From the NCBI RefSeq assembly GCF_007713465.1, contig NZ_VMSG01000033.1:1-62193 (forward strand): DNA of 62,193 nt. Direction: 5' to 3'. This stretch comes from Pseudomonas sp. H3(2019). GTDB lineage: Bacteria; Pseudomonadota; Gammaproteobacteria; Pseudomonadales; Pseudomonadaceae. The notes under the pieces were generated by a model, which saw only the letters and a program-made list of their open reading frames with translations, was not told where the DNA came from and did not search any database. Of the stretch, positions 32,819-42,144 are shown in pieces (the stretch's first letter is position 1; the number at the start of each line of letters is the position of its first letter). The position numbers were made by a program, and so were the translations under genes.

Positions 32819-33877
32819 TCAGACCTCCATGACCCGTTTCAACGCCGCGCCCACACGGGACGGGCCTGGGAAATACGCCCACTCTTGCGCATGCGGGTAG
32901 GGGGTGTCCCAACCGGTCACACGCTCGATTGGCGCTTCCAGGTGATGGAAGCAATGCTCCTGAACCAGCGCGACCAGTTCGGCGCCGAAACCGCAGGTAC
33001 GGGTCGCTTCGTGGACGACTACGCAACGGCCGGTTTTCTTCACCGATTTGACGATGGTTTCCAGGTCCAGCGGCCACAGGCTGCGCAGGTCGATGACTTC
33101 GGCGTCGATGCCGGTTTCTTCAGCGGCCACTTGTGAGACATACACGGTGGTGCCGTAGGTCAGGATGGTCACGTCCTTGCCCGGACGGGTGATGGCGGCG
33201 ACGTCCAGCGGAACGGTGTAGTAGCCGTCCGGCACTTGCGCGGCCGGGTGTTTCGACCACGGGGTTACCGGGCGGTCGTGATGGCCGTCGAACGGGCCGT
33301 TGTACAGGCGCTTTGGCTCAAGGAAGATCACCGGGTCATCGTTCTCGATGGAGGCGATCAGCAGGCCTTTGGCGTCGTAAGGGTTGGACGGCATGACCGT
33401 GCGCAAGCCGCAGACCTGGGTGAACATCGCCTCGATGCTCTGGCTGTGGGTCTGGCCGCCGTAGATGCCGCCGCCGCAAGGCATGCGCAGGGTCATCGGG
33501 GCGGTAAACTCGCCGGCCGAGCGATAGCGCAGGCGGGCCGCTTCGGAAATGATCTGGTCCGAGGCCGGGTAGACGTAATCGGCGAACTGGATCTCGGCCA
33601 CTGGCCGCAAACCGTAAGCGCCCATGCCAACCGCGACGCCGACGATGCCGCTTTCAGAGATCGGCGCATCGAACACCCGCGAGGTGCCGTACTTGCTTTG
33701 CAGGCCTTCGGTGCAACGGAACACGCCGCCGAAGTAACCGACGTCCTGGCCGAACACCACGACGTTGTCGTCACGTTCGAGCATCACGTCCATGGCCGAG
33801 CGCAGGGCCTGGATCATGGTCATGGTGGTTGTGGTCATGGCGGTTTCCAACTGAATATTATTGTTGTGATCGTTCAT
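32819..33877 (-). CDS. bkdA2: branched-chain keto acid dehydrogenase E1 beta subunit
   Basis: 352 residues, transketolase-type beta subunit that with BkdA1 decarboxylates branched 2-oxo acids using thiamine diphosphate. Blocks visible: NVVVFGQDVGYFGGVF near 38, RVFDAPISESGIVG near 68, MPCGGGIYGGQTHSQS near 130, and VIDLRSLWPLD near 275. It closely follows P. putida BkdA2 from the first residues (MNDHNN). One base separates it from bkdA1 and none from bkdB, so it is translationally coupled. Confidence 0.94.
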   Translation of the reverse strand: MNDHNNNIQLETAMTTTTMTMIQALRSAMDVMLERDDNVVVFGQDVGYFGGVFRCTEGLQSKYGTSRVFDAPISESGIVGVAVGMGAYGLRPVAEIQFADYVYPASDQIISEAARLRYRSAGEFTAPMTLRMPCGGGIYGGQTHSQSIEAMFTQVCGLRTVMPSNPYDAKGLLIASIENDDPVIFLEPKRLYNGPFDGHHDRPVTPWSKHPAAQVPDGYYTVPLDVAAITRPGKDVTILTYGTTVYVSQVAAEETGIDAEVIDLRSLWPLDLETIVKSVKKTGRCVVVHEATRTCGFGAELVALVQEHCFHHLEAPIERVTGWDTPYPHAQEWAYFPGPSRVGAALKRVMEV

Positions 33878-33878
33878 G

Positions 33879-35114
33879 TCAGATCCCCAACTCTTGACGC
33901 TGGCGCTTCAAGTGCTCCGGCATCTCTTTATAGACGTCTTCGAACATGGTCGCAGCGCTCGGAATCTGGCCGCCGGCCAAGGTGCCGTACTGTTCGGCTT
34001 CTTTTTGTGCGGCGATGATTTCGGCTTCCAGTTCAGCGCTGAGGGTGGTGTGCTCCTCTTCGGACCACTGACCGATTTTCACCAGATGTTGCTTGAGGCG
34101 TGCAATCGGGTCGCCCAACGGGAAGTGACTCCAGTCGTCGGCGGGGCGGTATTTGGAAGGATCATCGGACGTCGAGTGCGGGCCGGCGCGGTAGGTGACC
34201 CATTCGATCATGGTCGGGCCGAGGTTGCGGCGGGCGCGTTCGGCGGCCCAGGCAGAGGCGGCGTACACCGCGACAAAATCGTTGCCATCGACCCGCAGGG
34301 AGGCGATGCCGCAGCCGACGCCACGACCGGCGAAGGTGGTGGCTTCACCACCGGCAATCGCCTGGAACGTCGAGATCGCCCACTGGTTGTTGACCACGTT
34401 GAGGATCACTGGCGCGCGGTAAACGTGAGCGAAGGTGAGGGCGGTGTGGAAGTCGGATTCAGCGGTGGCGCCGTCGCCGATCCAGGCCGAGGCGATTTTG
34501 GTGTCGCCCTTGATCGCCGAGGCCATGCCCCAGCCCACGCCTTGCACGAACTGGGTGGCGAGGTTGCCGGAGATGGTGAAGAAGCCGGCGTCTTTAACGG
34601 AGTACATGATCGGCAACTGGCGGCCTTTGAGCGGATCGCGCTCGTTGGACAGCAGTTGGCAGATCAGGTCCACCAGTGGCACTTCGCGGGCCATCAGAAT
34701 GCTTTGCTGGCGGTAGGTGGGGAAGCACATATCGTCGATGTTCAGGGCCAGGGCCTGGGCGCTGCCGATGGCTTCTTCGCCAAGGCTCTGCATGTAGAAC
34801 GACATCTTTTTCTGACGTTGGGCAACTACCATTCGGTTGTCGAAAATCCGCGTCTTGAGCATGGCGCGCATGCCTTTACGCAGGATTTCCACGGGCACGC
34901 CTTCTGCCCACGGACCGAGGGCATTGCCCTGATCGTCGAGCACGCGAATCAGGCCCTTGGCCAGATCAGCGGTTTCGGCGGGTTCTACGTCGATTGGGGG
35001 TTTGCGCACCGTACCGGCATCGGTCAGACGCAGGTAGGAGAAGTCGGTTTTGCAGCCGGGGCGGCCCGAGGGTTCGGGAACGTGCAGGCGCAGGGGTTCG
35101 TACGCTTGGTTCAT
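33879..35114 (-). CDS. bkdA1: branched-chain keto acid dehydrogenase E1 alpha subunit
   Basis: 411 residues, first gene of the operon. The thiamine diphosphate motif runs from GDG (213-215) to NN (242-243) in GDGATAESD...VVNNQWAIS. The phosphorylation-loop-like TYRAGPHSTSDDPSKYR (about 307-323) is present. It catalyses decarboxylation and reductive acylation of the E2 lipoyl group. Expression is expected to be activated by the divergent BkdR, an Lrp-type protein, from the 187-base AT-rich gap. Confidence 0.94.
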   Translation of the reverse strand: MNQAYEPLRLHVPEPSGRPGCKTDFSYLRLTDAGTVRKPPIDVEPAETADLAKGLIRVLDDQGNALGPWAEGVPVEILRKGMRAMLKTRIFDNRMVVAQRQKKMSFYMQSLGEEAIGSAQALALNIDDMCFPTYRQQSILMAREVPLVDLICQLLSNERDPLKGRQLPIMYSVKDAGFFTISGNLATQFVQGVGWGMASAIKGDTKIASAWIGDGATAESDFHTALTFAHVYRAPVILNVVNNQWAISTFQAIAGGEATTFAGRGVGCGIASLRVDGNDFVAVYAASAWAAERARRNLGPTMIEWVTYRAGPHSTSDDPSKYRPADDWSHFPLGDPIARLKQHLVKIGQWSEEEHTTLSAELEAEIIAAQKEAEQYGTLAGGQIPSAATMFEDVYKEMPEHLKRQRQELGI

Positions 35115-35301
35115 GGCTTTCTACGCTCGATCTTGTGAATTTCTTGTAGTGAGCTGGCAGTCATCCTTCGGGTAGAAGAAATCTTGTCCTACAACAATCA
35201 TAGGCCGGGGCAAGAAGAATATTTATCTCTGTTTCGTTGCGCTTAAGGTCATTTGAGGATAAAAAATCTGCATAAACATAAAAAACAGGTTGTTTTGTCT
35301 T
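35115..35301. promoter_or_regulatory. divergent bkdR-bkdA1 promoter region
   Basis: 187 AT-rich bases between bkdA1 and bkdR. In P. putida, BkdR binds several sites in this region and activates bkd with branched-chain amino acids as effectors. I cannot assign single sites from the sequence. Confidence 0.55.
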
Positions 35302-35790
35302 ATGCGCAAACTGGACCGTACCGACATCGGCATTCTCAACAGCCTTCAGGAGAACGCCCGCATCACCAACGCCGACCTCGCACGCTCGGTGAATCTGTCA
35401 CCGACACCGTGCTTCAATCGGGTCAAGGCCATGGAAGAATTGGGGCTGATTCGTGAGCAAGTCACGCTGCTGGATGCCGACCTGCTGGGGCTGCACGTCA
35501 ACGTGTTCATTCACGTCAGCCTGGAGAAACAGGTGGAGGAGGCGCTGGCGCAATTCGAGGCCGCCATCGCCAACCGTCCGGAGGTGATGGAGTGTTACCT
35601 GATGGCCGGCGACCCGGACTATCTGATCCGCGTACTGGTGCCGACCATTCAGTCGCTGGAGCGCTTCATGATGGACTTTCTGACCAAGGTCCCGGGCGTC
35701 GCCAACATCCGCTCAAGCTTTGCGCTGAAGCAGGTGCGCTACAAAACCGCATTGCCGTTGCCGGCCAATGGCTTGACCTTGGCCAATTAA
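35302..35790 (+). CDS. bkdR: Lrp/AsnC-family activator of the bkd operon
   Basis: 162 residues. The N-terminal helix-turn-helix (LDRTDIGILNSLQENARITNADLARSVNLSPTPCFNRVKAME, about 4-45) and the C-terminal RAM ligand-binding domain (VMECYLMAGDPDYLIRVLVP, about 96-115) identify it as an Lrp-type regulator. Its divergent position next to bkdA1 is that of P. putida BkdR. ATG at 35302 is chosen (MRKLDRTD); a TTG at 35290 extends the frame without support. Confidence 0.92.
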   Translation: MRKLDRTDIGILNSLQENARITNADLARSVNLSPTPCFNRVKAMEELGLIREQVTLLDADLLGLHVNVFIHVSLEKQVEEALAQFEAAIANRPEVMECYLMAGDPDYLIRVLVPTIQSLERFMMDFLTKVPGVANIRSSFALKQVRYKTALPLPANGLTLAN

Positions 35791-35816
35791 GATCACCATC
35801 AAAAGATCTTGGTAAA

Positions 35817-36680
35817 TCAGAACTGATTCAGCGGGATCTTCAGGTAGACCACGCCGTTGTCTTCCGCCGGCGGCAGGTTGCCGGCCCGCACATTCACCTG
35901 AATCGCCGGCAGCATCAACGTCGGCATGCACAAGCCCGCATCGCGGTGGGTGCGCATCTCGACGAACGCCGTTTCGTCGATGCCGTCATGCACATGAATA
36001 TTGTTTTTGCGTTGCTCGCCGACGGTGCTCATGCACTGGGAAGTGCGGCCGGCTGGCGGGTAGTCGTGGCAGACATAGAGACGGGTGTCGGCGGGGAAGA
36101 CCAGCAACCTGTGTATCGAGGCGAACAGTTGATTGGCGTTGCCGCCGGGGAAGTCGCAGCGCGCGGTGCCGACGTCGGGCATGAACAGCGTGTCGCCCAC
36201 CAGAATCAGTTCATCGTCGATCAGGTAGGCCATGTCTGCCGGAGTGTGACCGGGAACATGCAGCGCCTTGGCCTTGAGGTTGCCGATGGCAAATTCCTCG
36301 TCCGGCGCAAACAGGTGGTCGAACTGCGAACCGTCGCTGCGAAACGCCGGCTCAAGGTTGAACAGGTTCTTGAAAACGTCCTGCACCTGGCTGATGGCCT
36401 GGCCGATGGCGATCTTGCCGCCCAACTCGCGGCGCAGGTAAGGCGCGGCGGACAGGTGATCGGCATGGGCGTGGGTTTCCAGCAGCCATTGGGTTTGCAA
36501 CTGGTGCTCGCGAACGAAAGCAATCACCCGGTCAGCCTGTGTGGTGGCGGTTCGACCGGACGCCGGGTGGTAATCGAGCACTGAGTCGACAATGGCGCAC
36601 GGGCCGCCGTCGTGTTCATAGATCACATAGGTGTAGGTCTTTGATGCGTCGTCAAGGAAGGCTTGGATCAACGCTGGCAT
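35817..36680 (-). CDS. persulfide dioxygenase-like metallo-beta-lactamase fold protein
   Basis: 287 residues. The metal site THAHADHLSA (His70, His72, Asp74, His75), GHTPADMAY near 155 and GDTLFMPDVGTARCDFPGG near 175 match the ETHE1/Blh group, which oxidises glutathione persulfide to sulfite with an Fe(II) centre. ATG at 36680 (MPALIQAFL) fits the family start. It is divergent from the BigR-type regulator gene with a perfect palindrome between them. This ties it to sulfide detoxification with the SQR-like and TauE/SafE genes. Confidence 0.88.
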   Translation of the reverse strand: MPALIQAFLDDASKTYTYVIYEHDGGPCAIVDSVLDYHPASGRTATTQADRVIAFVREHQLQTQWLLETHAHADHLSAAPYLRRELGGKIAIGQAISQVQDVFKNLFNLEPAFRSDGSQFDHLFAPDEEFAIGNLKAKALHVPGHTPADMAYLIDDELILVGDTLFMPDVGTARCDFPGGNANQLFASIHRLLVFPADTRLYVCHDYPPAGRTSQCMSTVGEQRKNNIHVHDGIDETAFVEMRTHRDAGLCMPTLMLPAIQVNVRAGNLPPAEDNGVVYLKIPLNQF

Positions 36681-36730
36681 GGCGGCGGGTCCTGGCTGGG
36701 TGGCAGAAAGACACAAAGGCTTGCAACACT

Positions 36731-36746
36731 TTATGTTTAAACATAA
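36731..36746. promoter_or_regulatory. palindromic operator for the BigR/SqrR-type regulator
   Basis: TTATGTTTAAACATAA, a perfect 16-bp palindrome in the 103-base gap between the divergent persulfide dioxygenase and regulator genes. AT-rich dyads of this kind are bound by ArsR-type sulfide sensors. The site is well placed to control both directions. Confidence 0.7.
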
Positions 36747-36783
36747 TGTCCGCAGCTTAAGTGACGACTAAGGTTATCTGCAA

Positions 36784-37119
36784 ATGCAATCCAGTCTAAG
36801 CGAAGGTGAAGTGGCGCAATTGCGTGCCTCGGCCTCCAAGGCCTGCGCGCTGCTCAAGGCATTGGCCAATGAGGACCGCCTGCTGATCCTCTGCCAGTTG
36901 ACCCAGGGCGAGCGTAACGTCGGCGAATTGGAAACCATGACCGGCGTGCGTCAGCCGACGTTGTCCCAGCAGTTGGGCATTTTGCGCGATGAAGGCTTGG
37001 TGAGTACCCGGCGTGAAGGCAAGTACATTTTCTATGGTCTGGCCAGCCACGAAGTGATTCAGGTGATGAAAACACTCTCGGGCCTGTATTGCGGCGCGGT
37101 GATAAAAAGCTGGGCGTGA
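36784..37119 (+). CDS. bigR: ArsR-family sulfide/persulfide sensor, BigR/SqrR type
   Basis: 111 residues, winged helix (NVGELETMTGVRQPTLSQQLGILRDEGLVSTRREGK, about 46-82). Cys37 (LILCQL) and Cys103 (LYCGA) have the same 66-residue spacing as the two thiols that form a tetrasulfide or disulfide in BigR/SqrR, so it should release DNA in response to persulfides. A third Cys is at 21. It lies upstream of the SQR-like gene on the same strand and divergent from the persulfide dioxygenase gene. Confidence 0.87.
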   Translation: MQSSLSEGEVAQLRASASKACALLKALANEDRLLILCQLTQGERNVGELETMTGVRQPTLSQQLGILRDEGLVSTRREGKYIFYGLASHEVIQVMKTLSGLYCGAVIKSWA

Positions 37120-37157
37120 GCCTTTCCGGGCACCGCTCCTTGTAGAGGCAATAACTT

Positions 37158-38402
37158 ATGAAGGATCAACACTGGGGCCAGACCATCAGTGCCGACATCG
37201 TGGTGATCGGCGGCGGTACCGCCGGTATCGGTTTCGCCGCCAGCCTGCTCAAACGCGATCCGCGCTTGAACATCACCGTCATCGAACCCAGCGCCCAGCA
37301 CTATTACCAGCCCGCCTGGACGCTGGTCGGCGGCGGTGCTCATGAGCTCAAGAACACCGTACGGCCAATGTCTGCGGTGATGCCGCGTCAGGCCCAATGG
37401 CTGCAGGCTGCGGTCAGCAACGTCGACCCCGAGAGCCGTTTGCTGACGCTTGATGACGGGCGCAATGTCTCCTATCAAAACCTTATTGTATGTCCCGGCT
37501 TACGATTGGCTTGGGAGAAAATCGAAGGCCTGCAAGAAGCCCTCGGGCAGCACGGTGTCACGTCCAATTACAGCTACCGGCATGCGGCTTATACCTGGCA
37601 ACTGGTCAAGGGGTTGCGCGGTGGCAAGGCGATCTTTACCCAGCCGGCGATCCCGATCAAATGCGCCGGTGCGCCGCAAAAGGCGTTGTACCTGTCGTGT
37701 GATCACTGGCTCCGACACGGTGTGCTGAAGCATGTCGACGTCGAGTTCAACCTGGCCGGCGCCGCGTTGTTCGGTGTGGCGACCTTCGTTGCGCCGCTGA
37801 TGAAGTACATCGAGAAATACCGTGCGCGGCTGGCATTCAACTCCAACCTGGTGAAAGTCGACGGGCCGGCGCAAACCGCCTGGTTCGAGGTCAAGGACGC
37901 CGCCGGAACGGTCACGCTGCAAGCGAAAAAATTCGATCTGCTGCACGTGGTGCCACCGCAGGTGTCGCCGGACTTCATTCGTCAGAGTTCGCTTGCCGAT
38001 GCCGCTGGCTGGTGCGAAGTGGACGTCCACAGTTTGCAGCATGTGCGTTATCCGGACGTGTTCGCCCTCGGCGATGTCTGCTCCACCAGCAACGCCAAGA
38101 CCGCTGCCGCAGTGCGCAAGCAAGTCGTCGTGGTCGCGGAGAACTTGCTGGCCTTGCGCAAACAGCAACCCTTGCCACTGAAATACGACGGTTACGGCTC
38201 CTGCCCGCTGACGGTGGAGAAGGGCAAGGTGATACTCGCCGAGTTCGGCTATGCCGGTAAGCTGCTGCCGACCTTTCCCCTCGAACCGACTGTGGCGCGG
38301 CGTTCGGCATGGTTTCTCAAAGCGACGCTGCTGCCATGGTTTTACTGGAACGGCATGCTCAAGGGGCGCGAGTGGCTGACTCGTGTGTCCAAGGTCGATT
38401 GA
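37158..38402 (+). CDS. sulfide:quinone oxidoreductase-like flavoprotein
   Basis: 414 residues, FAD-binding pyridine-nucleotide-disulfide-fold protein. FAD motif VVIGGGTAGIGFAASLL near 14; LPLKYDGYGSCPLTVEKGKV and FALGDVCSTSNAKTAAAVRKQ near the C-terminus are typical of the SQOR (type II SQR) group. It would oxidise sulfide to a persulfide and pass electrons to quinone at the inner membrane. KCAGAPQKALYLSCDHW (about 161-177) supplies likely active-site cysteines. It lies between bigR and the TauE/SafE gene with short gaps, so one operon. Confidence 0.88.
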   Translation: MKDQHWGQTISADIVVIGGGTAGIGFAASLLKRDPRLNITVIEPSAQHYYQPAWTLVGGGAHELKNTVRPMSAVMPRQAQWLQAAVSNVDPESRLLTLDDGRNVSYQNLIVCPGLRLAWEKIEGLQEALGQHGVTSNYSYRHAAYTWQLVKGLRGGKAIFTQPAIPIKCAGAPQKALYLSCDHWLRHGVLKHVDVEFNLAGAALFGVATFVAPLMKYIEKYRARLAFNSNLVKVDGPAQTAWFEVKDAAGTVTLQAKKFDLLHVVPPQVSPDFIRQSSLADAAGWCEVDVHSLQHVRYPDVFALGDVCSTSNAKTAAAVRKQVVVVAENLLALRKQQPLPLKYDGYGSCPLTVEKGKVILAEFGYAGKLLPTFPLEPTVARRSAWFLKATLLPWFYWNGMLKGREWLTRVSKVD

Positions 38403-38411
38403 GAAAACCCT

Positions 38412-39212
38412 ATGCTGCTGGCGACATTGTTTGGTGTGGTGATGGGCCTGATCCTGGGGTTGACCGGGGCCGGCGGGGGCATTCTTGCAGTCCCGGCCCT
38501 GGTGCTCGGGCTGGGCTGGAGCATGACCCAGGCGGCGCCGGTGGCGTTGTTTGCGGTGGGCAGTGCCGCGGCGGTCGGTGCCATCGACGGCTTGCGCCAT
38601 GGGTTGGTGCGCTACCGTGCGGCGTTGTTGATCGCATTGCTGGGGGCGGTGTTCTCGCCGGTGGGCATCTACTTCGCCCATCAGTTGCCGGAAAAAGTCC
38701 TGATGATCCTGTTCAGTCTGCTGATGATCATGGTCGCCTGGCGGATGCTGCGGCGAGAAAAACCGCAGCCGGGGCCGAGCGATCACGGCCACGCCAACTG
38801 GGGCCAGAAAAACTGCATGCTCGATCAGCAGACCGGGCGCTTTTCCTGGACCGCCAAATGCACCGCAACCCTGGCGGCACTGGGGGCGGTGACCGGCGTG
38901 GTTTCAGGCTTGCTCGGGGTCGGTGGCGGTTTCCTGATTGTGCCGGCATTCAAGCAACTGACAGACGTACAGATGCGCGGCATCATCGCCACCTCTTTGA
39001 TGGTGATCAGTTTGATCTCGGCAACCGGAGTGATCGGCGCAGTTCATGCCGGGGTGAGCATCGATGCCCAGGGCGCGGCTTTTATCGCTGCCAGCATCGC
39101 CGGGATGGTCGTGGGGCGTCGACTGTGCGCCCGGGTTCCGGCCCGGGCACTTCAAGTGGGGTTTGCCAGTGTGTGCCTAATGGTGGCCGGCTACATGCTG
39201 CTCAAGGCCTGA
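38412..39212 (+). CDS. TauE/SafE-family (TSUP) exporter
   Basis: 266 residues and about eight membrane helices in two repeats, with GLTGAGGGILAVPALV near 20 and GLLGVGGGFLIVPAFK near 170, the twin TSUP signatures. In the bigR setting it would export sulfite or another product of sulfide oxidation. The 9-base gap after the SQR-like gene indicates cotranscription. Confidence 0.87.
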   Translation: MLLATLFGVVMGLILGLTGAGGGILAVPALVLGLGWSMTQAAPVALFAVGSAAAVGAIDGLRHGLVRYRAALLIALLGAVFSPVGIYFAHQLPEKVLMILFSLLMIMVAWRMLRREKPQPGPSDHGHANWGQKNCMLDQQTGRFSWTAKCTATLAALGAVTGVVSGLLGVGGGFLIVPAFKQLTDVQMRGIIATSLMVISLISATGVIGAVHAGVSIDAQGAAFIAASIAGMVVGRRLCARVPARALQVGFASVCLMVAGYMLLKA

Positions 39213-39295
39213 AATCAGTGGTTGCTGTGCGGCGAACTGGCAAGAAATCTCTGGCTCAGGTTTACTGCCTTCCATACCGATGACAGGGCCACGCA

Positions 39296-40963
39296 ATGGA
39301 TCACTACGCCCCGCGCAACTGGCAGCCCCACGAACGGCCAAGCTTGCCCGGTTCCCCCTCGACGCCTTTGCACCCCACGCCAAAGCGCTTGGCTTATGCG
39401 TTGGTCGGGTTGCTGGTGGCATTGACTGGTGGTTTGGGCAATGCGTTGGTGGTCGCCAATCTGCCTTACCTGCAAGGGGCGCTGGGGGCGACAACCGCCG
39501 AGATGGCCTGGCTGCCGGCGGCGTACGTGATGACCAACGTCTCGATGAACCTGCTGCTGGTGAAGTTTCGTCAGCAGTACGGCCTGCGGGCGTTCACCGA
39601 AGTGTTCCTGGTGCTGTATGCGCTGGTGACCTTCGGCCATTTGTTCGTCAACGACCTGAGTTCCGCGATTGCGGTGCGCGCCGCCCACGGCATGGTCGGC
39701 GCGGCGCTGAGCTCGTTGGGTTTGTATTACATGGTTCAGGCTTTCCCGGCGAAGTGGCGCATGAAGGCGCTGGTGCTGGGCCTGGGTACCTCGCAACTGG
39801 CGTTGCCATTGGCCCGGCTGTTTTCCGAAGACCTGTTGCAGATCGCTGAATGGCGTGGGCTCTATCTGTTTGAACTGGGCATGGCGCTGACCTCATTGGG
39901 CTGTGTGTTCATGCTCAAGTTGCCACCGGGCGACCGCTTCAGAACCTTCGAAAAACTCGATTTCCTGACCTTCGCCTTGCTGGCGGGTGGGGTGGCGCTG
40001 CTCTGTGCGGTGTTGTCGTTGGGCCGTATCGATTGGTGGCTCGAAGCACCGTGGATCGGCGTCGCCTCCGCCGGCTCGATCGTGTTGATCATGGCCGGTC
40101 TGGCCATCGAACATAACCGCAGTAACCCGATGCTGATGACCCGCTGGTTGGGCAGTGGGGTGATGATTCGCCTGGCATTGGCGGTGATTCTCATCCGTAT
40201 GGTGCTCACCGAACAGTCCACCGGGGCCGTGGGTTTGCTGCAAACCCTGAACCTGGGCAGCCAGCAGATGCACAGCCTTTACGTGGTGATGCTAGTGGGT
40301 AGTGTCGCTGGCCTTGCCACCAGCGCGCTGACGATCAATCCTTCGCACCTGTTGATGCCGTTGATCATTTCCCTGGGGCTGATGGCCACAGGTTCCGTTA
40401 TGGACAGTTTCTCGACCAACCTGACACGCCCGGAGAACATGTACCTCAGCCAGTTTCTGCTGGCCTTTGGCGGGACGTTTTTCCTCGGCCCGACCATGGT
40501 GCTTGGCACCCGCAACGTGTTGACCAATCCGCGCAATCTGGTGAGTTTTTCTGTGCTGTTCGGGATTTGCCAGAACCTCGGCGGCCTGATTGGCGCGGCG
40601 CTGTTGGGAACGTTCCAGATCGCCCGGGAAAAATTCCATTCCAGCCATATCGTCGAGCGCCTGACCCTGATCGACCCGCAAGTGCTCAGCCGTGTGCAAG
40701 GCAGCAGCGCGAGTTATGTGTCGAGTATCGCCGACCCGTCGGCCCGCACTACCCAGGGCATTCGTAGCTTGGCTGCGGCTGCGACCCGGGAGGCGAATGT
40801 CATGGCCTACAACGACGTGTTCATGCTGATCGCGGTGATCGCAATGCTGACCATGCTCTGGATCTTCATTCGCAGCCTGTGGCTGCTGAGCACGACCAAG
40901 GCTGTCGCTTCCGCGCCGGCCAGTCCGACTTCCGTTCCTTCCAGCGGTGCCTCTTCTTCATGA
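39296..40963 (+). CDS. MFS efflux transporter, DHA2 (EmrB-like) family
   Basis: 555 residues, about 14 membrane helices. It starts with a soluble Pro-rich N-terminus (about 1-30), then WLPAAYVMTNVSMNLL and RAAHGMVGAALSSLGLYYM. It lacks the sharp motif C of well-known EmrB proteins but matches DHA2 permeases paired with an HlyD-type adaptor. Its stop overlaps the adaptor start (ATGA), so the two are translationally coupled. No TolC-like outer-membrane gene is adjacent. Substrate unknown. Confidence 0.85.
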   Translation: MDHYAPRNWQPHERPSLPGSPSTPLHPTPKRLAYALVGLLVALTGGLGNALVVANLPYLQGALGATTAEMAWLPAAYVMTNVSMNLLLVKFRQQYGLRAFTEVFLVLYALVTFGHLFVNDLSSAIAVRAAHGMVGAALSSLGLYYMVQAFPAKWRMKALVLGLGTSQLALPLARLFSEDLLQIAEWRGLYLFELGMALTSLGCVFMLKLPPGDRFRTFEKLDFLTFALLAGGVALLCAVLSLGRIDWWLEAPWIGVASAGSIVLIMAGLAIEHNRSNPMLMTRWLGSGVMIRLALAVILIRMVLTEQSTGAVGLLQTLNLGSQQMHSLYVVMLVGSVAGLATSALTINPSHLLMPLIISLGLMATGSVMDSFSTNLTRPENMYLSQFLLAFGGTFFLGPTMVLGTRNVLTNPRNLVSFSVLFGICQNLGGLIGAALLGTFQIAREKFHSSHIVERLTLIDPQVLSRVQGSSASYVSSIADPSARTTQGIRSLAAAATREANVMAYNDVFMLIAVIAMLTMLWIFIRSLWLLSTTKAVASAPASPTSVPSSGASSS

Positions 40964-42111
40964 CCGACCCGATCACCACAACCACCAACGCCATCGCCTC
41001 GACTCCCGAGGGCGTGGCACCGCCTAAAACTTCTGGTACCGAGCCGCGTTCGTTGCCGGTGCGGATCATTTCGTCGCTGGGCTTTGCCGCGATAGCCATC
41101 GTCGGGGTGCTGATCGTGCTGTATGCCTGGCAGTTGCCGCCGTTCGGCAGCGCCATCGAAAGCACTGAAAATGCGCTGGTTCGCGGCCAGGTGACGATCA
41201 TCGGCCCGCAACTCAGCGGCTATGTGTTTGAGGTGCCGGTGCAGGACTTCCAGTTCGTCAAGACCGGCGACCTGTTGGTGCGACTGGATGACCGGATCTA
41301 CAAGCAGCATCTGGATCAGTCGTTGGCACAACTGGCGGTGCAGAAAGCCGCGTTGGCCAATGCGGTGCAGCAACGCAACAGCGCCGAGGCGACCATCAAG
41401 CTGCGTCAGGCGGCGCTGACCGACAGCCAGGCCCAGGCGCAAAAAAGCGCGGCGGACTTGCGGCGTAACGAAGCGTTGATCAGCGACGGCTCGGTCTCCA
41501 AGCGCGATCTGGACGTGACCCGTGCCGCTAATGCGCAAACCATCGCTGCGGTGGCTCAGGCCCAGGCGAGTCTGGAAATCGCCCGGCAGGACCTGCAAAC
41601 GGTGATCGTCAATCGAGGTTCGCTGGAGGCGGCGGTGGCCAGCGCCGAAGCGGCGGTTGAGCTGGCGCGGATCGATCTGTCGAACACCCGCGTGGTCGCC
41701 CCGCAGGACGGTCAGCTCGGGCAGATCGGCGTGCGCCTTGGTGCCTACGTCAACTCCGGCGCGCAGTTGATGGCACTGGTGCCGAGTCAGTTGTGGGTGA
41801 TCGCCAACATGAAAGAAACCCAGATGAACAACATCCATGTCGGCCAGCCGGTTACCTTCACCGTCGACGCCCTGAACCACCAGAAATTTCACGGTCGGGT
41901 GCAGCGTATTTCACCGGCTACCGGTTCCGAGTTCAGCCTGTTGCAAGCCGACAACGCCACCGGCAACTTCGTCAAAATCGCCCAACGCGTGCCGGTGCGC
42001 ATCACCGTCGACGCGAACCAGGCGCAAAGCGAACGCCTGCGGCCCGGCATGTCGGTGGTGGTGAGTATCGATACGTCCGGGCAAGGCGATGCTGTCGCTG
42101 ACAATCTGTAG
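40960..42111 (+). CDS. HlyD/EmrA-family membrane fusion protein
   Basis: 383 residues. It has one N-terminal membrane helix (about 38-58), a split biotinyl-lipoyl domain (VRGQVTIIGPQLSGYVFEVPV and VVAPQDGQLGQIGVRLGAYV), and a long coiled-coil hairpin between them (about 115-225, Ala/Gln/Arg-rich). It bridges the inner-membrane DHA2 pump to an outer-membrane channel. ATG at 40960 overlaps the pump's TGA stop. Confidence 0.9.
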   Translation: MTDPITTTTNAIASTPEGVAPPKTSGTEPRSLPVRIISSLGFAAIAIVGVLIVLYAWQLPPFGSAIESTENALVRGQVTIIGPQLSGYVFEVPVQDFQFVKTGDLLVRLDDRIYKQHLDQSLAQLAVQKAALANAVQQRNSAEATIKLRQAALTDSQAQAQKSAADLRRNEALISDGSVSKRDLDVTRAANAQTIAAVAQAQASLEIARQDLQTVIVNRGSLEAAVASAEAAVELARIDLSNTRVVAPQDGQLGQIGVRLGAYVNSGAQLMALVPSQLWVIANMKETQMNNIHVGQPVTFTVDALNHQKFHGRVQRISPATGSEFSLLQADNATGNFVKIAQRVPVRITVDANQAQSERLRPGMSVVVSIDTSGQGDAVADNL

Positions 42112-42118
42112 GTGCCAC

Positions 42119-42144
42119 TGATCGTTCCCATGCGGGAACGATCA
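42119..42144. repeat. GATCGTTCCC inverted repeat
   Basis: TGATCGTTCCC ATGC GGGAACGATCA, a perfect 11-bp hairpin between the convergent HlyD gene and copD. It overlaps the copD stop codon and may act as a shared 3' stem. Confidence 0.75.
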
